This document shows positions 34,578-45,100 of a DNA stretch of 64,000 nt, piece by piece. How positions within the stretch are numbered: the stretch's first letter is position 1; each line of letters starts with the position of its first letter. This DNA is from Candidatus Gastranaerophilales bacterium (GTDB lineage: Bacteria > Cyanobacteriota > Vampirovibrionia > Gastranaerophilales > Gastranaerophilaceae): positions 1 to 64,000 of the forward strand of contig CALUYN010000008.1 of assembly GCA_944325025.1 (NCBI GenBank), written 5' to 3'. The position numbers and the translations under genes are program-made. Under the pieces are notes generated by a model, which had not been told where the DNA came from, did not search any database, and saw nothing but the letters and a program-made list of their open reading frames with translations.

Positions 34578-35663
34578 CTATTCTTCGTCATTAACTTGTT
34601 CCGCTTCTTTAGACTCAAATTTATCCGGATTTACTGTTAATGCAATACGTTTATCTGTCGGATTGAATTTTAAAATGTAAGTATCTATTTTGTCACCGAC
34701 CTGCAAAATACAGTCTTTTTGATTTTGAAGTTCAACAACTTCAGCATGCGGCAGCAAAGCTTCAACACCGGGGAATACTTCTACAAATGCGCCGAAATGT
34801 TTAATCCTTGTGATTGTTCCTTCAACTTTGTCGCCTTCTTTTATCTGCTTTTCAGCTTCTACCCACGGATCTGGTTCAAGATTTTTCAAACTTAGAGATA
34901 CACGTTGTTTATCATGGTCAACCGCAATAACTTCAACATCAATCTTATCTCCAACGTTCAAAATATCTGTAGGATGGTCAATCCAACGCCATGAAAGCTG
35001 TGACAATGGCAGCAAACCATCAATTCCGCCCAAATCAATAAATGCGCCAAAGTCTGTAATTCTAACAACATCTCCTTTTACAATCTGACCCGGCTCAATC
35101 TGGGAGAATACATTTTTTCTGGCCTCTACTGCAGAATCGTCATAAACTTTTTTATTAGACAAAATAAAGTTATTTTGCTGAGGTTCAAGAGTCAAAATTT
35201 TCAACTCAAGTTTTCCGCCGACTTCCAGTTCGCTTTCTTTAGCACGTAATTGAGAAGAAGGCACAAAACCTCTCACGCCTGAAACTTCAACAAGAACTCC
35301 GCCTTTAACAATACCTGCAATTGTTCCAAGAATTGTTTCATCAGCTTCTTTTGCTTTTTCAAGTTCTTTCCAGGCATACGCAAGATCGACTTTTTTACGA
35401 GACAGCAAGAATTTGCCGTCTTCATCTTCTTCTTTAATTATAAGAAATTCATATTCTTTACCTTTTTCAAACTTTTGTTCAATATTTTCATCTTTGTCAA
35501 CAGCTTCGCGAGTCGGGACAACAGCAATTGTTTTTGCGCCGATGTCAACCATTACGCCCTGACTGTCATAACCACATACGATGCCCTTGACTAAATCACC
35601 TTTTTGGAATTTGTAATCATACTTTTCCAATAATTCTTCAAAACTTAATTCTTTTGATGTCAT
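34578..35663 (-). CDS. rpsA: 30S ribosomal protein S1
   Basis: RNA-binding ribosomal protein that helps recruit mRNA. The 361-residue product has four S1/OB repeats (about 15-85, 100-165, 185-255 and 270-340). The third is clearest: GQIVKGDVVRITDFGAFIDL. It is shorter than the six-repeat E. coli S1, and a short S1 is also usual in cyanobacteria and Firmicutes. I chose the ATG 35663 (MTSKELSFEELL), with GTGGAG five bases before it, over an in-frame start 24 bases upstream. Transcribed alone with its own terminator. Confidence 0.9.
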   Translation of the reverse strand: MTSKELSFEELLEKYDYKFQKGDLVKGIVCGYDSQGVMVDIGAKTIAVVPTREAVDKDENIEQKFEKGKEYEFLIIKEEDEDGKFLLSRKKVDLAYAWKELEKAKEADETILGTIAGIVKGGVLVEVSGVRGFVPSSQLRAKESELEVGGKLELKILTLEPQQNNFILSNKKVYDDSAVEARKNVFSQIEPGQIVKGDVVRITDFGAFIDLGGIDGLLPLSQLSWRWIDHPTDILNVGDKIDVEVIAVDHDKQRVSLSLKNLEPDPWVEAEKQIKEGDKVEGTITRIKHFGAFVEVFPGVEALLPHAEVVELQNQKDCILQVGDKIDTYILKFNPTDKRIALTVNPDKFESKEAEQVNDEE

Positions 35664-35763
35664 TTTTACTCCACTGTCATAAGACACTATTATATTAACC
35701 TTGCGACTATTGTAACAAATGTTTAAATATTTGTAAAGTTTTTGTAAACTTCTTTTACAGATA

Positions 35764-36069
35764 TTATTTACAGTCTGAGTATTTCAGAAAAGCTTTATAA
35801 ATTTCTCCAATAAAACTTACACCTTCTTGAACCTTACTTTCCAAATCTAATGCGACATTTGCAGCATACTTCCACACCTCAGCCGGAGTTCCTGTCATAC
35901 TACAACCATCTTTTACTTTACCGTCTTTTAATATAAAACAATCAAACCTTTTGTCATTTTTTAAAAGATACGCTTCAGATTTGTCTTTTAGGGGAAGTTT
36001 TACCATTTTAAGTTTCATTATTTGAGAATATTTTTCAATATCTGCAACATTGAAAGATTTTATATTCAC
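35764..36069 (-). CDS. Small hypothetical protein (paralogue 2 of a tandem pair)
   Basis: Not recognised. The 101-residue product shares a core with the 88-residue protein just upstream: both have PLKD.S.A.L followed by ND, then DCFI, K..K, G, and P..V before a C-terminal helix. It has no signal peptide. The core looks like a small beta-sheet domain followed by a helix. A terminator (36092-36129) separates the two genes, so each has its own transcript. Confidence 0.55.
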   Translation of the reverse strand: MNIKSFNVADIEKYSQIMKLKMVKLPLKDKSEAYLLKNDKRFDCFILKDGKVKDGCSMTGTPAEVWKYAANVALDLESKVQEGVSFIGEIYKAFLKYSDCK

Positions 36070-36091
36070 GATTTTCCTTTCTTTTTGGGGT

Positions 36092-36129
36092 AAAAAAACA
36101 GAATATAAAAATTTTATACTCTGTTTTTA
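36092..36129 (-). terminator. Rho-independent terminator between the small paralogues
   Basis: Arms AAAAACAGAATATAAAA / TTTTATACTCTGTTTTT (one G-T pair) with a flanking T-run on the minus strand, downstream of the 88-residue gene. Confidence 0.65.
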
Positions 36130-36153
36130 ATACATTTTATTTAGTAGTTCAAC

Positions 36154-36420
36154 TTATAATTTAACTTCATTTCCCGGCAGAACAAACTTCTTTAATTTAT
36201 CAAGAATAACTGCTAGTTCATTTTCAACATGTTCTGGTCTGCCTGATGCTCCGCGTCCACCGGTAATTTTGTTATTCTTAACTATAAAACAATCACAAGC
36301 ATTATCATTCCAGGACAATTTAGCGGCACTTCCGTCTTTTAAAGGAATGCTTTTAAATTTTCTTCCTAATTGTTGAGCGCGTTCAACAAAATTCAAAGCT
36401 GTCGGGGTTACTTTAGACAT
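36154..36420 (-). CDS. Small hypothetical protein (paralogue 1 of a tandem pair)
   Basis: Not recognised. 88 residues with the shared core IPLKDGSAAKLSWNDNACDC followed by FIVKNN. It is cytosolic by appearance. Paralogue of 35764-36069 by the matching order of PLKD, ND, DCFI and G.P. It lies upstream of the paralogue and downstream of valS, with a ribosome-binding site GAAAGGAAG before the ATG. Function unknown. Confidence 0.55.
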   Translation of the reverse strand: MSKVTPTALNFVERAQQLGRKFKSIPLKDGSAAKLSWNDNACDCFIVKNNKITGGRGASGRPEHVENELAVILDKLKKFVLPGNEVKL

Positions 36421-36530
36421 ATTTAATCTTCCTTTCAGTAAACTTATTACACTAACTTTTATAAAATATATAAATAGTCTGAAAAAATTTTTTTACCAAA
36501 TTGGCATTAGTGTTTAATAATTATTTACAA

Positions 36531-39233
36531 TTAAGATTTTAAAGAAGCAATCAAATCCTCAATAGTTTTTTCTTGAATTTCAATCTCTAGAATTCTGGAT
36601 TTTGTTTGTTCTATCAAATCTTTCGGCGCATTCGCAACAAATTTCGGATTATTTATTCTGCCTGAAAGTGATTTCTTTTCTGCTGTTAATTTATCCAATT
36701 TTTTCTGTTGACGCGCAGCTTCAGCATCCAAATCTATCAAATCCGCAAGCGGAACTATTATTTTAGATAGAGAAACGACCGCCGTTGCACTCTTTGGAGG
36801 TACAGGGGCGTTAATATCCGAATAAGAAATATTTTCAACCCTTGCAAGACGCTTAATATATGCTTCAATTTCCTCAAAAATAGGTTTTTCAGACTGTTCT
36901 GCCCTGATTTCAATATCGCATTTAACTGACGGAGAAATATTAAAACTTTGGCGGACATTTCTTAGTGATGTGATTGTTTCAAAAACTAACTCCATTTCCT
37001 GTGCTTCTTTCGGAAATTCCAAATCTTCCTTAAAAGTCGGGAATTCAGCTACAATAAGCGCCCTGGCTGCCTGGCTGCCCGCGTTTAACTGGTCTGCACA
37101 GCCTCTGTCCGCCCTCAGTTCGCAATCCGCTTTCGGGATTAACTGCCAAACACGCTCTGTAATATGCGGCATTATAGGATGAAGCATTCTCAATGACATA
37201 TCTAGAACGTACCTTAATACTCGTTGAGTATTTGCTTTTAATTTATTATCCTGTAATTGAATTTTGGCAATTTCAACATACCAGTCGCAGTATGAATTCC
37301 AGAAGAAATCATAAAGAACATGAGCAACTTCACCTATTCTAAAATCTTTGATATTGTCATTAACTTCTTTTGCTGTTTTATTTAATTTGTCCAAAATCCA
37401 TTTATCAGCAATTGTTAGATTTTCAAAATCAATAGCTTTGTCATCAACGCCTTCAAGATTCATCAATACAAATCTTGAAGCGTTCCATATTTTATTTGCG
37501 AAGTTTCTGCCATATTCAAATCTTTCTTCGCTCATTTTAATATCCTGACCGCCGTAAGTACATAAAGATGTCATTGTAAATCTCAATGCATCACAGCCGT
37601 ATTTGTCAATAATTTTAACAGGATCTATTGTGTTGCCTTTGGATTTAGACATCTTCTGCCCTTTTTCATCGCGTATAAGCCCGTGGATATAAACGGTTGA
37701 GAATGGAGCTTTTCCTGTAAATTCCAACCCCATAGTAATCATTCTTGCAACCCAGAAAAAGATAATATCAAAACCTGTTACAAGAGTTGTTGTAGGATAG
37801 AATTTTTTGAAATCATCAGAGTCAGTATTTGGCCAACCCATAGTAGAGAAAGGCCACAAACCTGATGAAAACCAGGTATCAAGGACATCGCTGTCCTGAG
37901 TATAATTTTCAGGATCAGGATTTTCTTTCGCAACCACCATTTCGCCTGTTTCATTGTGATAATAAGCAGGGATTTGATGTCCCCACCACAATTGACGGGA
38001 AATGCACCAGTCGCGGATATTTTCCATCCAACCGAGGTAATTTTTCTCCCATCTGTCCGGAACAAATTTTATTCTTCCGTCTTTAACAGCTGCTATAGCT
38101 TCTTTTGCAAGCGGCTCCATTTTTACAAACCACTGTTCGGAAAGAAGCGGTTCAATAGTTGTTCCGCAGCGCTGGCATTTGCCGACATTATGTTCATGTT
38201 CGCGGGTTCTCAATAAGAAATTGTTATATGAAAGCATACCAACTATTTTTTCTCTGGCTTCGTACCTGTCAAGTCCGTGGAATTCCTGAGGAACTTCTTT
38301 GCAGGCTTTCATTTTACCCTGAGTGTCAAGAACCCAAATCGGGTTAAATCCATGGCGTTTTCCAACTTCAAAGTCATTCGGATCATGTGCGGGGGTAATT
38401 TTTACGGCACCTGTTCCGAAATTTTTGTCGACATATTCATCGGCAATAATCGGAATTTCTCTGCCCGAAAGAGGAATAATAACTGTTTTGCCGACGAGTT
38501 CAGAATATTTATGGTCAGAAGGATTAACAGCAATTGCAACATCACCAAACATTGTTTCGGGTCTGGTTGTTGCGACAATAATTGCACCTGATTCTCCTTT
38601 TAAAGGATATGAGATTTCCCACATGTGGCCTTTTTCTGTTGCATATTCGGTTTCAACATCAGAAATTGCACTGTTACAGCGCGGACACCAGTTTACAATA
38701 TATTTTCCTTTATAAATAAGTCCTTTTTCATAAAGTCTTACAAAAACTTCTTTAACAGCTTCAGAGCAGCCTTTATCAAAGGTAAAACGTTCTCTCGAAC
38801 GGTCAAAAGAGGCTCCTAAACGTTTACATTGATCTAAAATTGCAGATTTATGCTCATTTGCCCATTTCCAGGTTTCTTCCAGAAATTTTTCGCGGCCTAA
38901 ATCATATCGTGACAAGCCTTTTTCTCTCAGAGTTTTTTCAACAACATTCTGAGTTGCAATACCTGCATGATCCGTTCCGGGAAGCCATAGGGTTTCATAG
39001 CCTGACATTCTGTGGTAACGGATAAGAATATCTTGCAGAGTTTCATCTAGTGCGTGTCCCATATGAAGCACACCAGTTACATTCGGAGGTGGAATAACTA
39101 TTGAATACGGCGGCTTTTTGCTTTTTGCATCAGCCTTAAAATATTCGCCGTCTTCCCAAAATTTGTATATCTTTTCTTCTGTTTCTTTCGGGTCATAAAC
39201 TGTGGGTAAATCTTCAATTTTTGTAACTGTCAT
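36531..39233 (-). CDS. valS: Valine--tRNA ligase
   Basis: Charges tRNA-Val; cytosolic class I synthetase. The 900-residue product has the HIGH-type motif as PPPNVTGVLHMGHALDE near residue 50, the editing domain in the middle, the KMSKS motif as GQKMSKSKGNTIDP, and a C-terminal coiled coil (LDAEAARQQKKLDKL). VTGVLHMGHALDETLQDIL is diagnostic for ValS versus IleS and LeuS. I chose the ATG at 39233 (MTVTKIEDLP) with AGAGGGA before it. The frame stays open upstream to 39359 across the fabI terminator, but that part is not a plausible N-terminus. Confidence 0.96.
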   Translation of the reverse strand: MTVTKIEDLPTVYDPKETEEKIYKFWEDGEYFKADAKSKKPPYSIVIPPPNVTGVLHMGHALDETLQDILIRYHRMSGYETLWLPGTDHAGIATQNVVEKTLREKGLSRYDLGREKFLEETWKWANEHKSAILDQCKRLGASFDRSRERFTFDKGCSEAVKEVFVRLYEKGLIYKGKYIVNWCPRCNSAISDVETEYATEKGHMWEISYPLKGESGAIIVATTRPETMFGDVAIAVNPSDHKYSELVGKTVIIPLSGREIPIIADEYVDKNFGTGAVKITPAHDPNDFEVGKRHGFNPIWVLDTQGKMKACKEVPQEFHGLDRYEAREKIVGMLSYNNFLLRTREHEHNVGKCQRCGTTIEPLLSEQWFVKMEPLAKEAIAAVKDGRIKFVPDRWEKNYLGWMENIRDWCISRQLWWGHQIPAYYHNETGEMVVAKENPDPENYTQDSDVLDTWFSSGLWPFSTMGWPNTDSDDFKKFYPTTTLVTGFDIIFFWVARMITMGLEFTGKAPFSTVYIHGLIRDEKGQKMSKSKGNTIDPVKIIDKYGCDALRFTMTSLCTYGGQDIKMSEERFEYGRNFANKIWNASRFVLMNLEGVDDKAIDFENLTIADKWILDKLNKTAKEVNDNIKDFRIGEVAHVLYDFFWNSYCDWYVEIAKIQLQDNKLKANTQRVLRYVLDMSLRMLHPIMPHITERVWQLIPKADCELRADRGCADQLNAGSQAARALIVAEFPTFKEDLEFPKEAQEMELVFETITSLRNVRQSFNISPSVKCDIEIRAEQSEKPIFEEIEAYIKRLARVENISYSDINAPVPPKSATAVVSLSKIIVPLADLIDLDAEAARQQKKLDKLTAEKKSLSGRINNPKFVANAPKDLIEQTKSRILEIEIQEKTIEDLIASLKS

Positions 39234-39286
39234 ATAAAAATCCCTCTTAATTTTCTTATATAAAAAAAATAGCACAAAAAAAGGTA

Positions 39287-39318
39287 AAAAAAAAGACAGG
39301 TTTTCCCTGTCTTTTTTA
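39287..39318 (-). terminator. Rho-independent terminator of fabI
   Basis: Stem AAAAAGACAGG / CCCTGTCTTTTT with a TTTT loop, between the fabI stop and the valS start. Confidence 0.8.
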
Positions 39319-39333
39319 TCAAAAATATTTAAT

Positions 39334-40146
39334 TTACGCTTTAGGAATAGAATTTGCAATAATTTCCATTTCCTCTAAAGATGCATAAACCGAGTGGCAG
39401 CCGCAGTCTACATATAGGATTTGACCTGTTGTACCGGTAGATAAATCTGATGCTAAGTACAAACCTGCTTTACCTACATCTTCTAATGCAACATTTCTGT
39501 TAAGCGGAGATTTTGCGACTGCAGCTTTAAGCATTTTATCAAATCCTGAAATACCTTTAGCAGCAAGAGTTTTAACAGCACCTGCAGAAATACAGTTGAC
39601 TCTGACACCTTTTTTGCCAAGATCTGCTGCTAAATATCTCATTGAAGATTCTAATGCAGCTTTTGCTACACCCATTACGTTGTAGTTTGCAACAACATAT
39701 TCAGAACCCAAATATGTCAAAGCAAATACTGATGCGCCTTCATTCAAAATAGGTTCAGCGTATTTGCAAAGAGTAATCAAAGAATAAGCACTTACACCCA
39801 TTGCCAGATCCCAACCTGCTTTTGATGTATCAATAAATCTGCCCTGTAAATCTTCTTTAGCAGCGAATGCAACAGCATGAACTACAAAATCCAATTTACC
39901 GTAAACTTTTTCACATTCTTTAAATACTGCTGCAACTTCATCTTCTTTAGTAACATCGCAGCTCATAATTATTTTTGCATTCATTTCTTCAGCAAGCGGT
40001 CTTACACGTTTTTCCATTGCTTCACCTGCGTAAGTAAAAGCAATATCAGCACCTGCTTCATAAAGCTGACGGGCAATTGCATAAGCAATACCGTGAGTAT
40101 TTGATACTCCGAATATTACACCCTTTTTTCCTTCCATTAGTTTCAT
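39334..40146 (-). CDS. fabI: Enoyl-[acyl-carrier-protein] reductase (FabI)
   Basis: Last reductive step of each fatty-acid elongation cycle; the target of triclosan in other bacteria. The 270-residue product has GVIFGVSNTHGIAYAIARQL, the atypical SDR cofactor loop of FabI, and the Tyr-x6-Lys pair in YNVMGVAKAALES near residue 155-162. It ends with a short basic tail. The ATG follows AAGGAG at about 10 nt. Single-gene transcript. Confidence 0.93.
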   Translation of the reverse strand: MKLMEGKKGVIFGVSNTHGIAYAIARQLYEAGADIAFTYAGEAMEKRVRPLAEEMNAKIIMSCDVTKEDEVAAVFKECEKVYGKLDFVVHAVAFAAKEDLQGRFIDTSKAGWDLAMGVSAYSLITLCKYAEPILNEGASVFALTYLGSEYVVANYNVMGVAKAALESSMRYLAADLGKKGVRVNCISAGAVKTLAAKGISGFDKMLKAAVAKSPLNRNVALEDVGKAGLYLASDLSTGTTGQILYVDCGCHSVYASLEEMEIIANSIPKA

Positions 40147-40246
40147 AATTTATACTCTCCTTCTAAATACATTCAAACTAAAATACCTGAATATTTTAAC
40201 ATAAACAGAAAATTTAGGCAAATAATAACAGTTTTATGCCGCCAGT

Positions 40247-40299
40247 GTCATTGTGAACTTGTTTCAGCATCTGTGCTCCCGAAACAAGTTCAGGATGAC
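40247..40299. repeat. Palindromic dispersed repeat between fabI and the translocator-like gene
   Basis: A 19-bp inverted repeat with two mismatches: GTCATTGTGAACTTGTTTC / GAAACAAGTTCAGGATGAC, loop 15 bases. The core (TCAT, two bases, TGAAC) also occurs in the repeats at 23018 and 30603. The rest of the 300-bp gap holds no gene I can see, only a far GGAGGT at 40403 and the leader of the next gene. Confidence 0.7.
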
Positions 40300-40449
40300 A
40301 TATATAACAAAATTCCGACATACCAAAAGGCGCCGAAAAATACAACCGCAGAAAAATATTAACAAATGTAACAACATGCAAACATGCTGAAATCGTGTGA
40401 AACAGGAGGTTTTTATATATTTAAGAGATTTTAACACGAGAAGAGAGCA

Positions 40450-42105
40450 ATGAGCGTTAACACATCATACAACAATAAAGTAAATCTGGTTAAAGCTGCA
40501 ATGACAAAGCAGGCTCAAAGGTCTGCCGAGGCAGCTAAGCCTGAATACTTGAAAATGACAGGCTCTATTTTTAATGCTCCGGGGGCAAATGGTTCTGGTA
40601 AAACAGCAGGTACGCTGACTGAATTAAATGCAAGAAGAAGCCTTAACGACTTAAACGCTACTGCATCTCCCACAGCTACAACTACAACAAGCAGTGCGGG
40701 CTCATCTTCATCTATTGAAAATATAGAAAATATTGACAATGCATCAGACGGAAAAGCTGCAGCAAATGATGCCGAAGCAAGTGCTGATAACGTCCGTTCT
40801 TTGACTTCTGATACTCAAAAAGATGCAACAACCGTAAATAAATTTAACAGAGATGCTGTTAAACTTGACGAAAAAATGGTCAAGGATAACAAAAAATTTG
40901 AAAAGAATTTAAAAAAGGAAGAGAAAGAATTAAAAGAAACCAACAAAGAACTTCAAAAAATAACCAAAGAAACAGAAGATGCACAAAAAGAAATTGACGA
41001 TGCACAAAACGAACTTCAATCTTTATTGGGCTCTAATTCTTTTTCAATTAACGGTCAAGGCGGCGGCTCAAGCGCTAATAATGACAGAATTCAAGAATTA
41101 CAAACCATCATAGGCACAAAAAGTCAGGTAGTTCAACAAAACGGACGTGTAATTTACACATTACAGAGAAGTTCAAACAGAACTCTGAAACAAATGAACG
41201 TGACAAACAAAGCCTATGTAAAAACACAAACTGCAAACCAAAAATCAATTGAAGAAAACCAATCTACAACCGATAAAGTAATTAAAGTTGCAACAACAAT
41301 TGAACAGGTTTCCGCACTTGTATCACAGGTCGGTCAGGCAGTGAACTACGCAGGTCAAGGACTTTTAGCTTTAGCAACAGCAACATTTATTAGTCCGGCA
41401 ACTGCTGCGGCATTAACTGCAACAGGTAATATAATGATGAAAATCGGTAAAGTAACAGATATGGTAGGGCAATACGGTCAGGCTGCCGCAAATGTTACAA
41501 AAACAGCTGCATACGCAGCAGACGGTAACCTGGCAGGAGCATTACAAAGTGCTGCCGCAGCAATTCAAACAGGTGCAGCTGCAGGTAAAAGTACTGCTAA
41601 TTTGAAAAATGATTTTAAAGCGATTGATGACGCAGCCCAAAAAGCTACCGAAAAAGCTGCTGCTAATGAAGCTGCAAAACAAGCAGTAGAAACAAAACAA
41701 AACGACGCAGTCAAAAAACTTGCAGAACAAGAGGGCATAAAGTTTGATGAGAATACTAATATAAAAGATATTGAAAGCCAATTAGACCCTGATGCAGTAA
41801 AAAAAGCTAAATCTGAAGCTCTAGGCGGTATGAGTAAAAAACAGGCAATAAAAAATATGACAAAGAATGTCGGAGAGAATGCCGGAACAAAAGCTGCCGG
41901 CAAATCTTCAGAAAACTTTTGGGATAACTTCCAGAAATGGGGTTCTTCACTTCAAAATGCAGCAGCATTATTCAGCGCATACGGCAATCAGGGCAATACA
42001 CCACAAACAACTACTGCTGTTCCTGATTTCTACTTCGACCAGAGAACACTTGATATTATGGCCAAAAATCAACGCAGACGAAGCGCATACGCAGCAATGT
42101 ACTAA
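40450..42105 (+). CDS. Coiled-coil protein with central hydrophobic helices, translocator-like
   Basis: 551 residues, family not recognised. The N-terminus (about 1-110) is low-complexity Ser/Thr/Ala; about 115-185 is a long Lys/Glu coiled coil (EKNLKKEEKELKETNKELQ). A second helical part follows to about 285. About 290-380 is a Gly/Ala-rich hydrophobic region (AVNYAGQGLLALATATFISP, then AALTATGNIMMKIGKV). The rest is helical and basic, ending RRRSAYAAMY. No signal peptide. Coiled coil then one or two hydrophobic helices, without a Sec signal, is the plan of type III translocators (IpaB, SipB, YopB). That is analogy only. The gene stands alone with its own terminator. Confidence 0.55.
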   Translation: MSVNTSYNNKVNLVKAAMTKQAQRSAEAAKPEYLKMTGSIFNAPGANGSGKTAGTLTELNARRSLNDLNATASPTATTTTSSAGSSSSIENIENIDNASDGKAAANDAEASADNVRSLTSDTQKDATTVNKFNRDAVKLDEKMVKDNKKFEKNLKKEEKELKETNKELQKITKETEDAQKEIDDAQNELQSLLGSNSFSINGQGGGSSANNDRIQELQTIIGTKSQVVQQNGRVIYTLQRSSNRTLKQMNVTNKAYVKTQTANQKSIEENQSTTDKVIKVATTIEQVSALVSQVGQAVNYAGQGLLALATATFISPATAAALTATGNIMMKIGKVTDMVGQYGQAAANVTKTAAYAADGNLAGALQSAAAAIQTGAAAGKSTANLKNDFKAIDDAAQKATEKAAANEAAKQAVETKQNDAVKKLAEQEGIKFDENTNIKDIESQLDPDAVKKAKSEALGGMSKKQAIKNMTKNVGENAGTKAAGKSSENFWDNFQKWGSSLQNAAALFSAYGNQGNTPQTTTAVPDFYFDQRTLDIMAKNQRRRSAYAAMY

Positions 42106-42106
42106 T

Positions 42107-42145
42107 AAAAAAGAAGCTAAAAAATTAAGATTAGCTTCTTTTTTT
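42107..42145. terminator. Bidirectional rho-independent terminator
   Basis: Stem AAAAAAGAAGCTAA / TTAGCTTCTTTTTTT between two convergent genes. Confidence 0.85.
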
Positions 42146-42162
42146 ATGCAAATTATAATTTA

Positions 42163-45100
42163 TTATTTTACCCAGGATAAATCATTGCCTTTGGCTCTTG
42201 CAGTAGCTTCTTCTTTGAGAAGTATGTTCATATAAAGAAGTTTGTTTGCTGTTGCCTCATCGAGATTTATAAATTCTGCTCCTGCACGTCTGCTGTTTGC
42301 AGATACAACTTTTACATCAGCATTAATATTTAAATTGCCGTATGTAATTTGTACCGGAACTACATCGCCAACTTTTAAGTCGTTATGGTGAGTAACTGCA
42401 ATACCGCCTCTTGAAATATCAAGCAATGAGTCAATCTGAGTGTTCTTTGCAAGTTGAACAGGGTTTCTGTTGTCTTGAGCGCTAAATCTCATATACTGGC
42501 GTTTGTCTATTGAATTTACATTATAATCAACAACACGCTGTTTATAAGTATATTTGCCCATATCACGATTGCTCTCCGGCGGAATTACAGGTTCATCATC
42601 GTCATCATCTGAATCAGAGTCTGAATCTATATCCGTATCTGTGTCTGTATCGGTGTCAGTGTCGGTATCCGTATCATCATCATTATCATTGTCGCTGTCA
42701 TTGTCACTGTCGTTATCGTTATCATTGTCATTATCAGTGTCGTTGTCAACGTCAGTATCCGTATCTGTGTCGGTATCGGTATCAATATCAGTATCGGTAT
42801 CCGTGTCAGTGTCAGTGTCCGTATCTGTGTCGTTATCTATATCTGTATCACTGTCGTTATCATTATCATTGTCGTTGTCAACATCAGTATCGGTATCAGT
42901 ATCTGTATCAACGTCCGTATCCGTGTCATCATCGTTGTCATTGTCATTATCATTATCGTTATCATTGTCGTTGTCAACATCAGTATCGGTGTCAGTATCT
43001 GTATCGGTATCTATATCCGTGTCCGTATCAGTATCTGTATCTGTGTCGGTATCTATGTCTGTATCGGTATCCACATCCGTATCTGTATCCGTATCGGTGT
43101 CATCATCAGTATCTGTGTCATCGTCGTTGTCGTTATCATTATCGTTGTCGTTATCATTGTCAACGTCCGTATCCGTATCTGTGTCGATATCGGTATCAGT
43201 ATCCGTGTCCGTATCAGTATCTGTGTCTGTATCTGTGTCAGTGTCGGTATCTGTATCTACATCCGTATCTGTATCAGTGTCGGTGTCATTGTCCGTATCT
43301 GTGTCGTCATCATTGTCGTTATCATTATCAACATCAGTATCGGTATCTGTATCAATATCCGTATCTGTATCAGTATCCGTGTCTGTATCAGTGTCAGTGT
43401 CCGTATCAGTATCGGTATCTAAAGGAGGAACATCGTCATCATCCTTTGGAACAACAAGGTTATCATCATCTTCTTCAGTGCCTTGTTTATCACCATCGTT
43501 TCCTCCGTTCACGCCATCATAACCTTCGTCGCCGCCTTGTGAACTTCCGCCGTAATAGTAGTTACGTTCTTCTTCATTTCTGCCAATTGCTGTAACATCA
43601 TCAGAACGTACTGCCTTAGCTCTTATAGAGATTGTACCATCTTCAGGTGTAGTAATTTCACCGGTTCTGTCATCTTTCACAACAGTTGATGGATTAAACT
43701 TATGTCCGCTTGGGTTTGACGGATTTTCATTAGGTATTTCCCCTCTGTTATTACCCATGTTGAAGTAATAACCGCCTGCATAAGCATTATCTGCAACAAG
43801 CGTCAAATCCTGTTCGTGCGCAGGTCTACCTTGCCCAAGACCGTCTATAGTACCATTTTTTATAACAATTGTTGAATCTGCACGGTTATCCCAATCTGTT
43901 CCGAGATCTAAAGATGTAATTTTAACTTTATCAGGATGAATATTTCCGTTTGGTCCGTAATAATCCTGAGCGTAAGTCGGCACCTCGCCTAAATGTTCAA
44001 CATACATATTTTTGCCGCGGGTTGTTAAATTAATATCATTTGCAGCGGTTGTTTCTCTTATATATGTATCGCCTGAAAATTCAGCATTAATTGAGCCTTC
44101 ACGGGAAATTAATCCGCCGATATTTGTGTCAAGTTTAGTGCCATTATCCGCATCCATACCCTTAACATTGATATCTTTTATCGCAAGCATATCAACACCG
44201 TATGATGCTTTATCATTATAATTTAAATTTCCTGACATTGATGAAGCGTCAAACTTCCCTTGGGTTTGTCTAAAGGTTAAAGCATTACCTTTTTCTCCGA
44301 TATTGCCGCTAGCAATCAAGGAAATACCTGCTCCTTCGACATTCGGTTTTGTTGCATTTGAAGAAGCGTTTATAATATCAAAAGCTTTAGAACCTTTAAC
44401 CGAACTGTCAGCAAGTAGTATAACTCTACCATCAGCTTTTATCTGATCGACTTTCAAGTCTTTATCAATGCTTGCAATATTTGCAACCGAACCGTTACCT
44501 GTACTTGAAGCCTTTACAGTTCCGTCCACAGCTACATTAATTGATTTTGTTAAATCTCTGTGGTTTTGTCCGATACCTGTATAAACGCCGTCTTGTCCGC
44601 CAAGATCCTGGCCTATACCTCCGTTTTGAACATCTATATTAAGATTAGCTCCATCCGTAGTTGATATAAGTGTGTGGCTAACTCCGTTATTTAAAAGATC
44701 TCCGTTTATAACCTGAATATTTACATTCGCATTAGAAGAAATGTTATCAGAATTTTGTGCACTGCCCAGTTTCATATCTGAATTCTGGTTACGCAATAAA
44801 ACAAGAGCATTTTTATTGGTATTATTTACTTTACCTTTAATATCCATGCCCTTTGAACCGTTATTGTCCATATGCAGCACGGAACCGTTTGAATTAATAA
44901 CACCTGTCGTATCTACAAGCAGTTCACCATTATTATTTCTTACATGTAAACCGCCTTTTGTATTGTTTATTTGTCCGGCAACTAATAATCCTGAACCAGA
45001 GCCGTTATGGATATCCATATAAGATCCGTTTGATGTAACATTTCCGGTTTTGGTGATATTTAAAAGTCCGCCGTCATTTTTTATAGAAGCTTTTCCGCTG

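Noticed and set aside
39234..39359. N-terminal extension of valS
   Set aside because: It crosses the fabI terminator and overlaps fabI; the ATG at 39233 has a good ribosome-binding site and the normal ValS N-terminus.
42510..43595. Long + strand open frames opposite the adhesin repeat (Ser-Val and Tyr/Cys-rich)
   Set aside because: They are by-products of the hexanucleotide repeat on the other strand, with no ribosome-binding site and no sense outside the repeat.
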